Shown: positions 48,986-59,240, counted from the stretch's first letter. The stretch: 64,000 nt of DNA from Leptodontidium sp. MPI-SDFR-AT-0119 (GCA_020726505.1 JAHLEZ010000013.1:1302001-1366000), one strand, 5' to 3'. Made by a program: numbers and translations. Notes: generated by a model not told the origin, from the sequence alone.

Positions 48986-49328
48986 GGCGTCTTTGTCTGC
49001 TTGCCGATTTGCGGAAGGAAGACTGGCAGTCTTGTCAGTCGTGCTACATACAGTATTTCGGACTTTGCACAATTATGCCCAGATCAACTAATTACAGTAT
49101 TGCTGCTTCGCATCGCCACCGGCGACCGTGAACCGGCCTTCACGGGCAGACGAATGCCGTGGGCGGGGGGAGGAATCCCGGCCGAAAGGTGTCCTTGCCC
49201 ATGACCAACTGTTGAGGAATATGTATCTCGAGGTTCGCGCATGTATGTCGAATCTGTTCTGGCTTGAGGCATTTAAACATCTATCTACCTATTTGATTGC
49301 ACGCTCAGCAATTTCCGCGCTTTTCAAG
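48986..49328. promoter_or_regulatory. Shared divergent promoter of dioxygenase and short FAH genes
   Basis: This is a 343-bp region between two outward start codons. It contains a perfect inverted repeat at 49126-49145 and is GC-rich around it. One control region could serve both ring-cleavage and hydrolysis enzymes. Confidence 0.55.
49126..49145. promoter_or_regulatory. Inverted repeat CCGTGAA-n6-TTCACGG, candidate operator
   Basis: Two 7-bp arms in perfect inverted orientation are separated by ccggcc. The arms contain CGT/ACG and the spacer CGG/CCG triplets, the type of element that dimeric fungal zinc-cluster proteins bind. The half site CCGTGA is also present in the promoters of the dehydrogenase, the MDR gene and the fumarylacetoacetase/FAD pair. 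Binding is inferred. Confidence 0.4.
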
Positions 49329-50261
49329 ATGGATATCGCAGCCACTTTCACGAAGCTGGTTCGTTATAGCGAAGGAGACCAGATTTATTACGGAGACTTG
49401 CTCGAAAGCACCGCTGGTAAATACACGGTTGCACGACTGAGCAAGAGCCCCTCTGGTAGCTTCACACGAACTGGCAAGGAAGAAGTGGTAGAGAAAGTGA
49501 GCGTTCTGTGGCCTCCTGCCGGACCCCTTCCTAACATAAAATCAACAGCTACTTTGTCCACTCGAGGCGACCCCAATCATCCAATGCGTTGGCCTGAACT
49601 ATCGCAAACATGCCACGGAAGCGAAGGTAAATCACCATAGCTTCAACCTTTCTGGTCAACGCTAATGCGGATGATAGCTCATTGTACCTAAATACCCGGT
49701 CGTTTTCACCAAACCTAGCGACGCCCTTGCTGGGCCATTTGATCAGATCAGCGTACACCCCGATGCCCAGGAAAAACTGGATTATGAGGGTGAACTTTGC
49801 GTCATAATCGGCCAAGATGGCAAAAATGTGTCCGAGGCGGATGCCTTGAACTACGTGCTCGGTTACAGCATCGGAAACGATGTGTCAGCGAGAAAACTAT
49901 CAGCTGCCCGATGTATCGGGTGGACAGTTCTGCTACGCAAAGTCCTTCGACAGATTCGCTCCACTGGGACCAGCTATTTGGTCATCCAAAGTCGTCGGGG
50001 ATCCCCAAGCCTTGACATACAAGACCAAGGTGAACGGGGGAAGTCGTACAAGAAACTGGAACCAGCGATATGATATGGACTGTTCGGCAGTTAATACATC
50101 ACTTGTCGAGAGGGACCACCTTGAGGAAAGGGACAGTGATCATGACGGGCACGCCTTCAGGAGTCGGCTTTTTCAGAAACAAATTCCTGAAAAATGGGGA
50201 CGTGGTTGAGGTTGAATTGGATGGGCTTGGGTCTATTGTAAATAGCATTGCTTTTGAGTAG
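49329..50261 (+). pseudogene. Short FAH-family hydrolase/isomerase with two +1 frameshifts
   Basis: The exons are 49329-49496, 49549-49626 and 49678-50261. The joined protein would be 275 aa, typical of fumarylpyruvate hydrolase and HpcE/2-hydroxyhepta-2,4-dienedioate isomerase relatives. Conserved parts are QCVGLNYRKHA (57-82 exon), YEGELCVIIG with metal ligands Glu119 and Glu121, GNDVSAR with Asp150, VSGGQFCYAKSFD, and TGTPSGVGFF near the end. Frame 1 is lost at the A4 run 49893-49896 and the next frame at the G5 run near 50036-50040. Removing one base from each gives a continuous conserved protein ending at TAG 50259-50261. No other stop interrupts it. Homopolymer assembly error and very recent decay both fit. 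The enzyme would act on the ring-opened product of the dioxygenase (inference). Confidence 0.85.
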
Positions 50262-51274
50262 CCTTCAAATGATCACTGCCCTTTTGCATGAAGTCTGCTC
50301 GATTATTCCTTGATCAACGCACTGTACGGAGTACAGTCTAAACTCGCTACTTCGTATCAGGGTTAACTGTTGCGTCAAGAACAGAAAGAAACTTTACTCT
50401 GAGTAGTACAATTCCTTATATCTATGGCTGCTGATTGGATTGTTGGTCCCTGCACCGAAGAAGTTGCGAGGTTGCGGCGGAAGTACTGTATAAGGATCGC
50501 CTCGGGATCGGCCGATTTTCAAGGATATACCTAGGTGGGTGCCCAGATTATCCTTATATAAAGTTTAGCGAGTCTCGCTAAAAACCATCTCCTGCGGGGA
50601 AAGGTATTTGTATCCTTATAGAGGAGGGTGTATCCTTATAGAGGAGGGTGTATCCTTATAGAGGAGGGCTTTGACAGGGTATCTATCCTTATTACTGGAC
50701 GGAGGAGGATTTGTATTCGGAGGTACAGTGGGGCCGCAAAGTGTATACGCTCCCCCCGCCCTCCTTGTAAGCGGCCGCTAGCGTGTAATGCTTCAGGCGC
50801 CTGGGAGTGCGCAGTCCTGATCCTGGATCGCTATAACTACGAATGCTTTGGCGCGCTAGTAAATATTACAGAGAGGGGGGGGGTGAAGCCACTTTTTGCA
50901 CCCTCCTTTACATAGGATAGGTTATGCTTTCCACCCTGTCATATATTAGCCAGAATGCTGGCTATCTTGTGTCAGCGACAATGGTGGGATTCCGTCGCTA
51001 CTGCCAAGACTATGCATTTTCGCCACGTTTACAATTGGAAGGTGGTGTTGGTGGCATCAGAGATTGGACTGAACGGGAGTGGCTAAGGAGCTCAGTAATC
51101 CAGTCTGGTATTTCTTCAAGGTTGCTGCAGGTAAATTTTCACTCTGAATACAGTAGAGAAGGTGGAATATTTGGAGAAGGAGCCTTGCCAGAAACGCCGT
51201 CAATCTAGTGATGTAATTACCTAGCTGCCCCTGTTCTCCTGCGGAACTCTTACCTGCTAGCTACGATTGCAAGA
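50262..51274. other. Intergenic region between short FAH and P450 genes
   Basis: About 1 kb between two convergent 3-prime ends. A perfect hairpin ACTGTAC-GGA-GTACAGT lies at 50321-50337, shortly after the FAH stop, and a 20-bp tandem repeat lies at 50611-50670. An open frame at 50924-51208 has no domain and is not called. Confidence 0.5.
50611..50670. repeat. Three tandem copies of a 20-bp unit
   Basis: The unit tatccttatagaggagggtg is repeated at 50611, 50631 and 50651 with two changes only at the end of the last copy. A weaker related piece (tatccttatt) follows near 50684. Confidence 0.9.
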
Positions 51275-53191
51275 TTAATGTAGAGCGCCCGAGGGTCTTA
51301 AAACAGCCTTCTTCTTAGCCAAGACTCCAAACATATTATCCTCATACTGGAAGGCATCTTCAACATGTAGTGTGGGATCCTTGAAAGCCGCTTCCGCCAG
51401 AATGATTTCCTTCACCCTTTCGCTTCTAGGCGTCAAATCGGCCCCAAATTCTGCGGGCCCAAGAATATTAATAGGTCCAACTAAAAGATAAAAGTCAATG
51501 TTTGCTCTTAAATGTGTGAGTTCTGGGCTAGCAACTTACCGGTCCCGTTACCAGGCAGAGGATTAGAGCCTAGCTCAATGTTAAACGCCCATAGAAGCCG
51601 ACTGATAGCGATAAAAAGACTGGCATCAGCGACATGCTTTCCGGGACACTCCCTTCTGCCAGCACCAAACCCATAATGTACAGGTGCATATGCACCATTG
51701 GCCATACACCGGGGATCTTTCTCGGGTAGGTATCGCTCAGGAATAAATTTCTCGGGTTCTCGGAAATACTCCTCGCCATAGTGAACTGCATATGTGTTAT
51801 ATATGACCGTTGTATTTGCAGGTATCGTTTTTCCCCGATAGGTATCGGAGTCAGTTGTCGCATGAAAGAAAGATAAAGGCGACACCGATGACCATCGATG
51901 AAGCTCTTGAGTGAGGGCTTTGATATATGGTAGATTCGGGCGATCTTCAAACCCAGGAAGGCGTTCTGACCCAACTACCCGGTCTAGTTCTTCCTGTGCG
52001 TTCTTGACAAAGTCAGGGTTCAACAGAGCGGCTTTGAAAAAATACTGAAGGCTCATTGCCGTCGTCTCGAACCCAGCTGCGATGATTTCTGAGAATAAAA
52101 CGCGCCTTTCGGACTCTGAAAAGGTGTCGATCTCCGGACTCTCGAGGAAGCGCTTGAGAAAACAGTCTGGTGCGTCCCCAGTTTTAACTCTTTCAGCCAC
52201 CGGATCATAGAAGACTGACCAGAACTCAATGAGGGTCTCGTAGAGCTCCTGAGCTTTAGTTCTCCATGGCGCGAGACTGTCTGGTAGGTAGTCGGAAAGG
52301 GGAATCCAATCAGCGAGCCAAGTTCCGGGACGCATCTCTGTGAGGATAAAGGATTAACTTCAATATAAGTGTCCTGGGGGTCTACTTACGGGTAAACATA
52401 TGAGCTACTGTTAGGCCCATCTCATGAGGGATGTGAGTATCGTTCCGCGCGAAACGAGAACCAAGCCTGATATTTGATAAGCAGGTAAATAAATGTCTGG
52501 CTGAGATGAGTGTTCTCACAGGAGGCTGAATGTGACACTTGCTGCGTAGCGCTGCATTTCCTTGTAGAAGCCTGAAGGGTTTGCCAGCAAGAGTTTCAAG
52601 GTCTGCCTGCTCTCGTATTCCTGGTACGGCAAGAATGTTTTTGCATTTTGCATGCCCAGAAAGGTGTGGGTCACTTTGCGATGCTTCTGTGATTGAAATC
52701 AATTGTCTGCAGTCTCATGGCCCAGAACGACCATAGGCCGGGGAAAGACATACCCTGAATTGATCGCCATACTGTAACTGAACAAGTCTGTCTTGGGCAA
52801 TGATCTTGGTTTGGAGTGAGGAGGAGGGGCGCGAACTATAATTCTGACCCCTCTTGACAATAAGCTCTTCGATAGCAGTTGGGCTGCTGAGCACGATGAC
52901 CTTGGAGCTGCCCATGTTGAAGGAGAAGAAGTCGCCAAATCTGGGAATGAATTTAAAAAGCTGCTGATGCAATAGGAGCTTCTTGTCTGGCAGAACCCCG
53001 ATGAGTGGCAGGCCTGCAGGGCCATCGGGCCAGTCTTGACTCTTCGAAAGGAAAAGCGCATAGAGGACGACGGCGGCGAGTGCAATGGCAAGAATGAACA
53101 TGATGAGGAAGAGGATGGGAGCGGAGACGGAAACGGGAATGGGAATGGGAATGGGAATGGGAATAGGGTTGTGGATAAGGATGAGAGACAC
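51275..53191 (-). CDS. Cytochrome P450 monooxygenase, membrane-anchored
   Basis: Exons in transcript order are 53191-52754, 52686-52520, 52466-52390, 52337-51540 and 51480-51275, giving 561 aa. After a membrane anchor (ILFLIMFILAIALAAVVLYA, about 26-45) comes the Pro-rich hinge (DGPAGLPLIG). The I-helix oxygen motif AGFETT is at 315-320, the K-helix ELHR at 372-375, and the heme loop FGAGRRECPG has the Cys ligand at 458. The features fit the microsomal CYP fold of O-methylsterigmatocystin-oxidoreductase-like fungal P450s. The first 30 residues include a PIPIPIPIP tract coded by a GGGAAT repeat. A start at 53101 (MFILAIALAA) would drop it and give 531 aa. It is divergent from the hydrolase gene. 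It probably hydroxylates or demethylates the cluster substrate; the substrate is not predictable. Confidence 0.9.
53135..53164. repeat. Hexanucleotide repeat (GGGAAT)5
   Basis: Five exact units in the 5-prime end of the P450 reading frame, coding on the minus strand for alternating Pro-Ile. It could vary in length between strains without breaking the frame because the unit is six bases. Confidence 0.85.
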
Positions 53192-54232
53192 GGAATATCT
53201 TTCTTCAATGCTGAATGGGATGGGGATGTGAGGAAGAAATGTAAAATGGAAAATGGAATTTGAAAACTGAGCGAGGACAATCGGAGTGTGATCTTGGTGG
53301 TGTTGATTGAGGTTTTGATTTGAGTGCTACAGTCAGTCAGTAGTCTGTCTGTCTACAGTAGTCTACAGTAGTTCAGTAGTTAGTGGAGGTCAGCACAGGA
53401 GGAAGCGGGAGAGGGCGGGGAGCCAGCCTGCCTGCCAAAGGCGGGGGAAGAATGGAGAACGGAGAACGGGGACGGTGTGGAGACGGCGTGGAGACGGTGT
53501 GGCGTGGGCGTGGGCGTGGGCGTGGAGAAGGGGCCCCGGGAAGTTCAAGCACGGCCAGTGTGTTGATTCGAGTATTGTACTGTACAGGACTGGACTGGAC
53601 TGGACTGTACCTGCTGTACTGTAGTTGTGGGACCGCGGACCGGGTGACCCCCTGGCGGCGTCCGACGACAGCTGCAGCTTCACCTTCACTTGCGTACACT
53701 AAGGTACTCACTACTAACTATTCGGAACAACATTTGGCCTGCATAGAGAAACATTGCTGTACTGGACTGACTGTAAGGTTACTGTACTGCGGGGAGCACA
53801 ACGCTTCTGTCTGTACTTTGTATTCTAGAATTCTGGTCAACAAAGAGGTTGAAGCTACTCGCTACAAAATCGCTAAGAGAGAGAGGCGTCTCAGATCTTA
53901 GTAAAGGCCGGCATGATTGAATAATAAAATGAAGGAAGAGCGGGCCGTCTCTCGGCTGGCTAACTTGTTTGGCCATGATTCAAGCCACTACTCCGTGCAT
54001 GACCACGGAGGAGTGAACCCTTTGTGGAGACCCCAGAGGGCGAGCGTAGGCAGTACTATCATAGACTAACTTGTATATAAACCCCAATCCCGTCAAGCAA
54101 GCAAGCAAGCATGCCCGTTTCCAAAAGTTAGACCTCTGCTTCTTTGTGCTTGTTGCTTTAACCTTCTCATCATCTACGTACCCAACCCAACCCAACCCAC
54201 CACCCCAACATACCCCAACGTACCCCGACCAA
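53192..54232. promoter_or_regulatory. Divergent promoter of P450 and CocE-type hydrolase genes
   Basis: About 1 kb between two outward start codons. It contains short tandem repeats: GCGTGG x4 at 53502-53525, GGACT x4 at 53587-53606, and gtctacagta units near 53350-53370. ACCC/CCAAC-rich sequence (54180-54230) precedes the hydrolase ATG. Frames across it are low-complexity and not called. Confidence 0.5.
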
Positions 54233-56249
54233 ATGACGACTCATAACATCAAGGGCTTCGAAGTCCCTTTCAAGCCCACAAAGCGCTACTTTGAGCGCGT
54301 GTGGACCGAATATGAACCGAACAAACGAGTTCTGTTGCCGAAGGGATGGAGAAGAATGAATCGCCTCGCACTGCGTGAAGCAATCATCTGGAACAAGGAC
54401 GTCGCCGTGGAGATGAGGGACGGAACGAAGATCCGAGCTGATATCTTTCGTCCTGCTTCGAGAGAGAACGAGCCACTTCCCACTTTGGTTGCTTGGAGTC
54501 CATATGGCAAGACAGGAACGGGATTCTTGCAGATTCAAGACTACAGCTACATTGGCCTCCGCGCGAGTCAGATCAGCGGGTTGGAGAAATTTGAAGCCCC
54601 CGATCCAGCTGAATGGTGCCCCCGTGGTTACGCCCTGGTTCAACCGGAAGCAAGGGGCATCCACCACTCTGAAGGCGATTTTCACCAGTTTGGCACTCAG
54701 GTTCGCTCTATTACTACCACTCCGACTCAACGGACGGGAGATAATCATGAGTGTAGGAAGCTCAAGACGGATATGATCTTGTCGAGTGGGCTGGAACGCA
54801 ACCTTGGAGCAACGGCAATGTGGCACTTGTGGGAAACTCTTGGCTTGGCATCATGCAATGGTCTGTTCACTCCTCTAGGGACGCACGCTCAAGTTTCAAT
54901 AGTGCTAACTTTGCCTGAAGGTTTATCGCTGCAGAAAAGCCGCCTCATCTAAAGGCCATCGCTCCTTGGGAAGGCGCAGCTGATTTCTACCGCGAGACCC
55001 TGTTTCGAGGTGGTATTCCGAATACCGCCTTCTGGCCAACTCTGTCAACAACTATGCAGGGTATGTATATCGCTTCCTTTCTCCAAATTTTAGCCCAAGT
55101 GTAGGTATGGAGTTTGATTGTTCCCTAGGAAATGGTAACTACGAGGACATTTCCGCAATGATGACCAAGTATCCCCATATGAATGCGTACTGGGAGGACA
55201 AGAATGCTAAGATCGCCAACATCGAGATCCCCATGTACGTGGTTATGAGCTATTCCACCAACCTACATACAGAAGGCTCCTACAGAGGTTGGAAGTACTC
55301 CTCGTCCAGAGATAAATGGTAAAAGGCCTTTATCACCCTTCTCGAAACCTCTGCTAACTTCATCTCTGGGTTTCGCATCCATGCAACACAAGAGTGGCAC
55401 GACATTTATCAACCAGAAAGTAATGATGAGCTTCAAAGATTCCTGGACCGCTATCTCTTAGGTAAAGACAACGGATGGGAAAATACTCCCAGAGTTCGAG
55501 TTTCACTCTTGCGCTACAATCGTCCCGCCATTGTTCATCGTCCTGAGGACAACTATCCACCTTCTCGAACCCAATATCATACCTTATATTTGGATTCTGG
55601 AAATGGAAGCCTGTCCTATGAGTGCCCGAAGACGCCTGCTACAGCTTCTTACACTGCCGATAGTTGGGATGACGAAGGCTCACACTTCACTTACACCTTC
55701 TCAAAGTACACCGAGATACTTGGGCCCTCGAAGGTAAAACTTTTCATGTCCACCAAAGACAAAGACGACATGGACGTCTATGTGATCATCCACAAGCTGG
55801 ATGTTGACGGCAAAGATCTGTTGTGCTTGAACGTTCCTTTAGATCAGCAGCCACCCGGCACCGTCTTTGAAAACATCGATGACATGGCCCTCTATAAGTA
55901 CCATGGTCCAACCGGTCGCCTGCGTGCGTCCAAGCGTGCTCTGGGTCAAGATCCGTCGTTATGGGAAGAACAGCGCAACTCACAAGCCCCCACCGAATTG
56001 TGGCGGCCGTACGACCAAGAAGAAAAGGTCGCTGCAGGGACTGTGGTTGAGCTTGACATTCCCATTTGGCCAGCCGGCATGGTTTTCGAGGCTGGCGAGT
56101 CGATGCGTCTGGAAGTCAAGGGTCACGATCACCGTCTGCATGAATATGAAAACCTACACCTGATGCTGAAGAATCTCAACGTGGGAACTCACACTGTACA
56201 CACGGGTGGAGAATATCCGTCGCAGATCCTTCTGCCACTTGTCTTCTAG
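54233..56249 (+). CDS. CocE/NonD-type alpha/beta hydrolase (Xaa-Pro peptidase/acylase superfamily) with a non-canonical splice site
   Basis: The exons are 54233-54700, 54757-54860, 54921-55060, 55105-55318 and 55370-56249, giving 601 aa. The core hydrolase domain has VAVEMRDGTKIRADIFRP and PEARGIHHSEGD. The nucleophile is Ser184 in GNSWLG. A C-terminal jelly-roll domain runs from about 380 to QILLPLVF. This is the architecture of cocaine esterase/glutaryl-acylase-type serine hydrolases, acting on esters or amides. The fourth intron (55319-55369) has a GT donor and a good branch point (tgctaac) but ends in GG where AG is expected. Joining there gives KW-FRIHATQEWHD with perfect family continuity, while reading through gives a TAA at once. 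The gene may therefore be impaired. ATG 54233 was chosen because the 54 upstream residues are low-complexity. It may release an aromatic acid or phenol from an ester. Confidence 0.85.
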
Positions 56250-57040
56250 GTTGATGGAGAGTGGAGACCTCGCGCAGGTCACACAGTACTGCTGGTCGTT
56301 GATAGTTGGTCGGTTTTTGGCTCATATTTGTATTCAGTTGCAGCTGGTTTTCAAGTACGCGTTTGAGACTGGTTTTGCACTTTTTTCTGTTAATCACCTA
56401 CAGTCGATAGCTGTCATCATAGCATGCAGAAATCCTCATTCGTTATCAGCTTTTCTGACTGACATTGTATGTGCTCCAAGCCCTTCTTGCCATTGGCCTG
56501 GCTATTGTGCTTCTATCTTTCATGGCAAGAGTTCAACAACACAATATCACAAAGGATACCAATACAATTAAATTGAAACAGCATTTGCAAATTTTAGGCG
56601 GATAGTATCCATCTCATACAAACACACAGCATATCACAACACCGCCCACGCTAGCGCCGCCGTCCTATTTCCAGCTTACATATAGAGGTATACATAGAAG
56701 ATTTACAAACGCGGCCGTTGTGTCACGTTATTCTATACGAAGGTAAACTTCGAGCCTTCGCATATAAATACATTATCTACTACATATAAAATAAATTCCG
56801 ACCATTATCGCATCAAACTCTGTCCTTTGATCAAAAGACAACATTGACTAACCCTTGCACACGACGCGTCCAAATTTCAATCATCGTGGAAAACAAACAG
56901 ACGACCCTTGCAAAGACCTTCACTCCAGTAGTCTATCTTCCATTCTCTCTTTTTTCAATATTGCGCTTGCCCGCAACAGACGAAGCTGTTAATACCCCGT
57001 CCAATACCGGACTCATCAAGAAAAACCAAACCCGCCCTAG
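56250..57040. other. Right flank of the gene island
   Basis: This stretch has ordinary to slightly AT-rich composition. Short frames have no domain. No gene is supported. Confidence 0.5.
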
Positions 57041-57259
57041 CTAAACCCGACTTCTTGAAGGGGCGGGATCTCTATGCACCACTACAGCAACGTCTCCAAG
57101 AGAGAAATTAATGTACGCGTTGGAGAAAGGAGCCGTACACATAAGAAAGGCAATATGGCCAAGGGCAGCATTGGTGTTTGCTAGACCAACGATTTGGATC
57201 AGCCGAAATGGGACCATGAGCGGAACCTCAACAGCTTGTATGAAGAAGTCTGAGGAGTG
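57041..57259 (-). pseudogene. Possible last exon of a gene cut off at the AT-rich border
   Basis: The minus strand is open for 72 codons to a TAG at 57041-57043 with ordinary codon use (for example RLIQIVGLANTNAALGHIAF). Just upstream, tctaattccag at the 5-prime edge would be a good branch point plus acceptor. No start exon can be found because AT-rich repeat DNA begins at about 57300. I do not recognise the family. It could also be a chance frame. Confidence 0.25.
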
Positions 57260-57299
57260 CTGGAATTAGATACTGTCCAGCTGGCTAATTTTAAGAGCC

Positions 57300-58081
57300 T
57301 CGTGGCGTTTAAGAAGTATAAAAGAGGTCTTTAGTAATAAAATAAGAGAAAATTTAACTTTAATAATAATAGAAATCATTAAGAATTAGGAGGTTTAGTA
57401 TAAATTAGGCTATTTTATAATATATAATACTTTATATAATATAATATAACAATGAGGCATATTACTGTTGGTATGTTAATTACTTTCTTTATAGCTTTTA
57501 CTACTAATTCAAGTGAAATCTTCATGAAATCTTTAGTATTTAATATAACTCAATTACTTATAAATTACGCTATACGGGTTATATTATTAGCTTTTCTGCG
57601 AAATCCTTTTTATTTGTTACTAACGACGAAACGCTTAAATCTACGGAGAATAAAGATACAATAAATAAGTAACTACAACAAACACTAAAACAAATATTAT
57701 AATAACACTAAAAAGGACCTTTTAGGAAGCTTTATAATTTTATCGTTTTTATTTAACGCAATATATTATATATATATATCGGTCTCTTATCTTATTTAAG
57801 AATCGTTACTGTTATAAAGATAATTTAATGCAATAAGACTCTTAGTTTATAATACTTAATATTACACTCTTATTAAAAGATATAATTGAAGAATATTTTG
57901 CGACTTATAGAGAGTTAAATGTTAAGCGGGATTACTTAGATACTAATAAATAGAGGATTTTAAGTATCCTTAAATTATTCGCGAAATTCCTCGAAGGCTT
58001 TAAAGCCTCTCTTAATTGAGTTTTACTATTAATAGATTTTATACTTACTTACTTTAAGAAAACCAAAATCAAATATAAAAT
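57300..58081. other. AT-rich degraded DNA
   Basis: A sharp change to RIP-like AT-rich sequence occurs here. A 70-codon open frame at 57452-57664 reflects low GC and has no recognisable domain. No element ends are identified. Confidence 0.5.
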
Positions 58082-58383
58082 TGTTACGACCTACGATGCG
58101 CCTCGTATTCTAACCGACACGGGCTCGTAGCATCGCTGGCTATACGACGGCGCTAAGCCTAATGGGGAAAAATAAGTAGCGAGCCTGCGACATATTAATA
58201 TAAATGGCGTTCGATTATGTTAGGCCTTATTAAGAGGGTCCTCTATATATTTATACTCGAGCTCCCTCTTATAAAAAGCTTTCCTTTTCTCTTTATCCTT
58301 TCTTCTCGATTTTAAGCGTAACTTTTAGCTTAAATATAAAGCTAAAGTTAACTCGTTATATTAACTTATTATTAGCCGTAATA
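58082..58383 (+). repeat. LTR of family 2, right-flank copy
   Basis: It runs from TGTTACGACC to GCCGTAATA and aligns with 5234-5535 and with the reverse of 15468-15769. It is more C-to-T changed than the 15468 copy. The flanks (aaaat and taaga) do not match, so it may belong to a longer element or be a rearranged solo LTR. Confidence 0.75.
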
Positions 58384-59240
58384 TAAGAAAAGATTAATAA
58401 CCCTTCGTTATAAAGCGTTATATTTTACTTAGTCTTACGCCTTATTAACTTGCCCTTATAATAAGCCTTAATACCTTAGCTTATTTAATAAATAAGTACT
58501 TCTTTACTTTAGTAATAAACTATCTTAAAGAAAGCTAGATATTCTCTTATAATTAATTTGCCTTATTATAATTTAACGCGCGTCGCTGTTTCGAAACGTA
58601 TATTTAATTAATAAATCGATTAATAACCTTAAATACCTTTTTACCTCGCCTTACTACTATTACTGACCTCTCCCCCTTATCGACGAAGCTTTAAAGAAAG
58701 AAGCGCTCCTTTACAATTAAGCTTTACTAATACCCTTATCTCTTTAATTAAGACTCTTTTAGAGAAACTAAATAGCTTTAAAATTTCGATTCAGACTCGA
58801 AGAATAAACCCTAAAACTTTTTCGACGTATCGCTAAAGCCTACTAATATAAAGAGCCTTACTCCAGCTTAATAAGCTAAGGTAAATTAGCTAATTAAGGA
58901 CTTTGTTAGCTTTATTATCGCCACCGCTATTATATAAGCCTTTACTTAATATGCTATCGATAACCCTCGCCAAGAGACTCGCACTTTTTCCCCTTTCGAT
59001 CGATTAGTGCGCGCTCTTACAATGAACCTTTAGCTAATCGCCGACTATTAACTCCCTAAGCTAAACCCTGCTATCCCTACCGTTAAGCCTAATAAGATTA
59101 AGTACCCCCGTACCCCCTTTAATAACTACAAGAGCGAAATCGATTATAACGCTTAAAAAATAAATATAAACTTTTTATTTAAAAGTACTTAGGCAACTTT
59201 TATATTAGTGAGTCGTAGGTTTATGCCTACTTTAAGTGTA
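58384..59240. mobile_element. Degraded retroelement sequence, class unknown
   Basis: AT-rich sequence with no long frame lies between two LTRs of different families. It does not match what follows the family 2 LTR at 5536. A gag-like origin is possible but not shown. Confidence 0.35.

Noticed and set aside
50924..51208. Open frame of 94 codons between the FAH and P450 genes
   Set aside because: No domain, no intron structure and no clear promoter. It may be an old repeat piece.
53036..53263. Plus-strand frame rich in Gly-Asn repeats
   Set aside because: It is the antisense of the P450 first exon and its GGGAAT repeat.
30117..56249. Secondary-metabolite biosynthetic cluster
   Set aside because: No polyketide synthase, peptide synthetase, terpene cyclase or prenyltransferase is present. 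The enzyme set fits ring hydroxylation and cleavage better, although P450, SDR, SnoaL-like and ToxD-like members occur in both.
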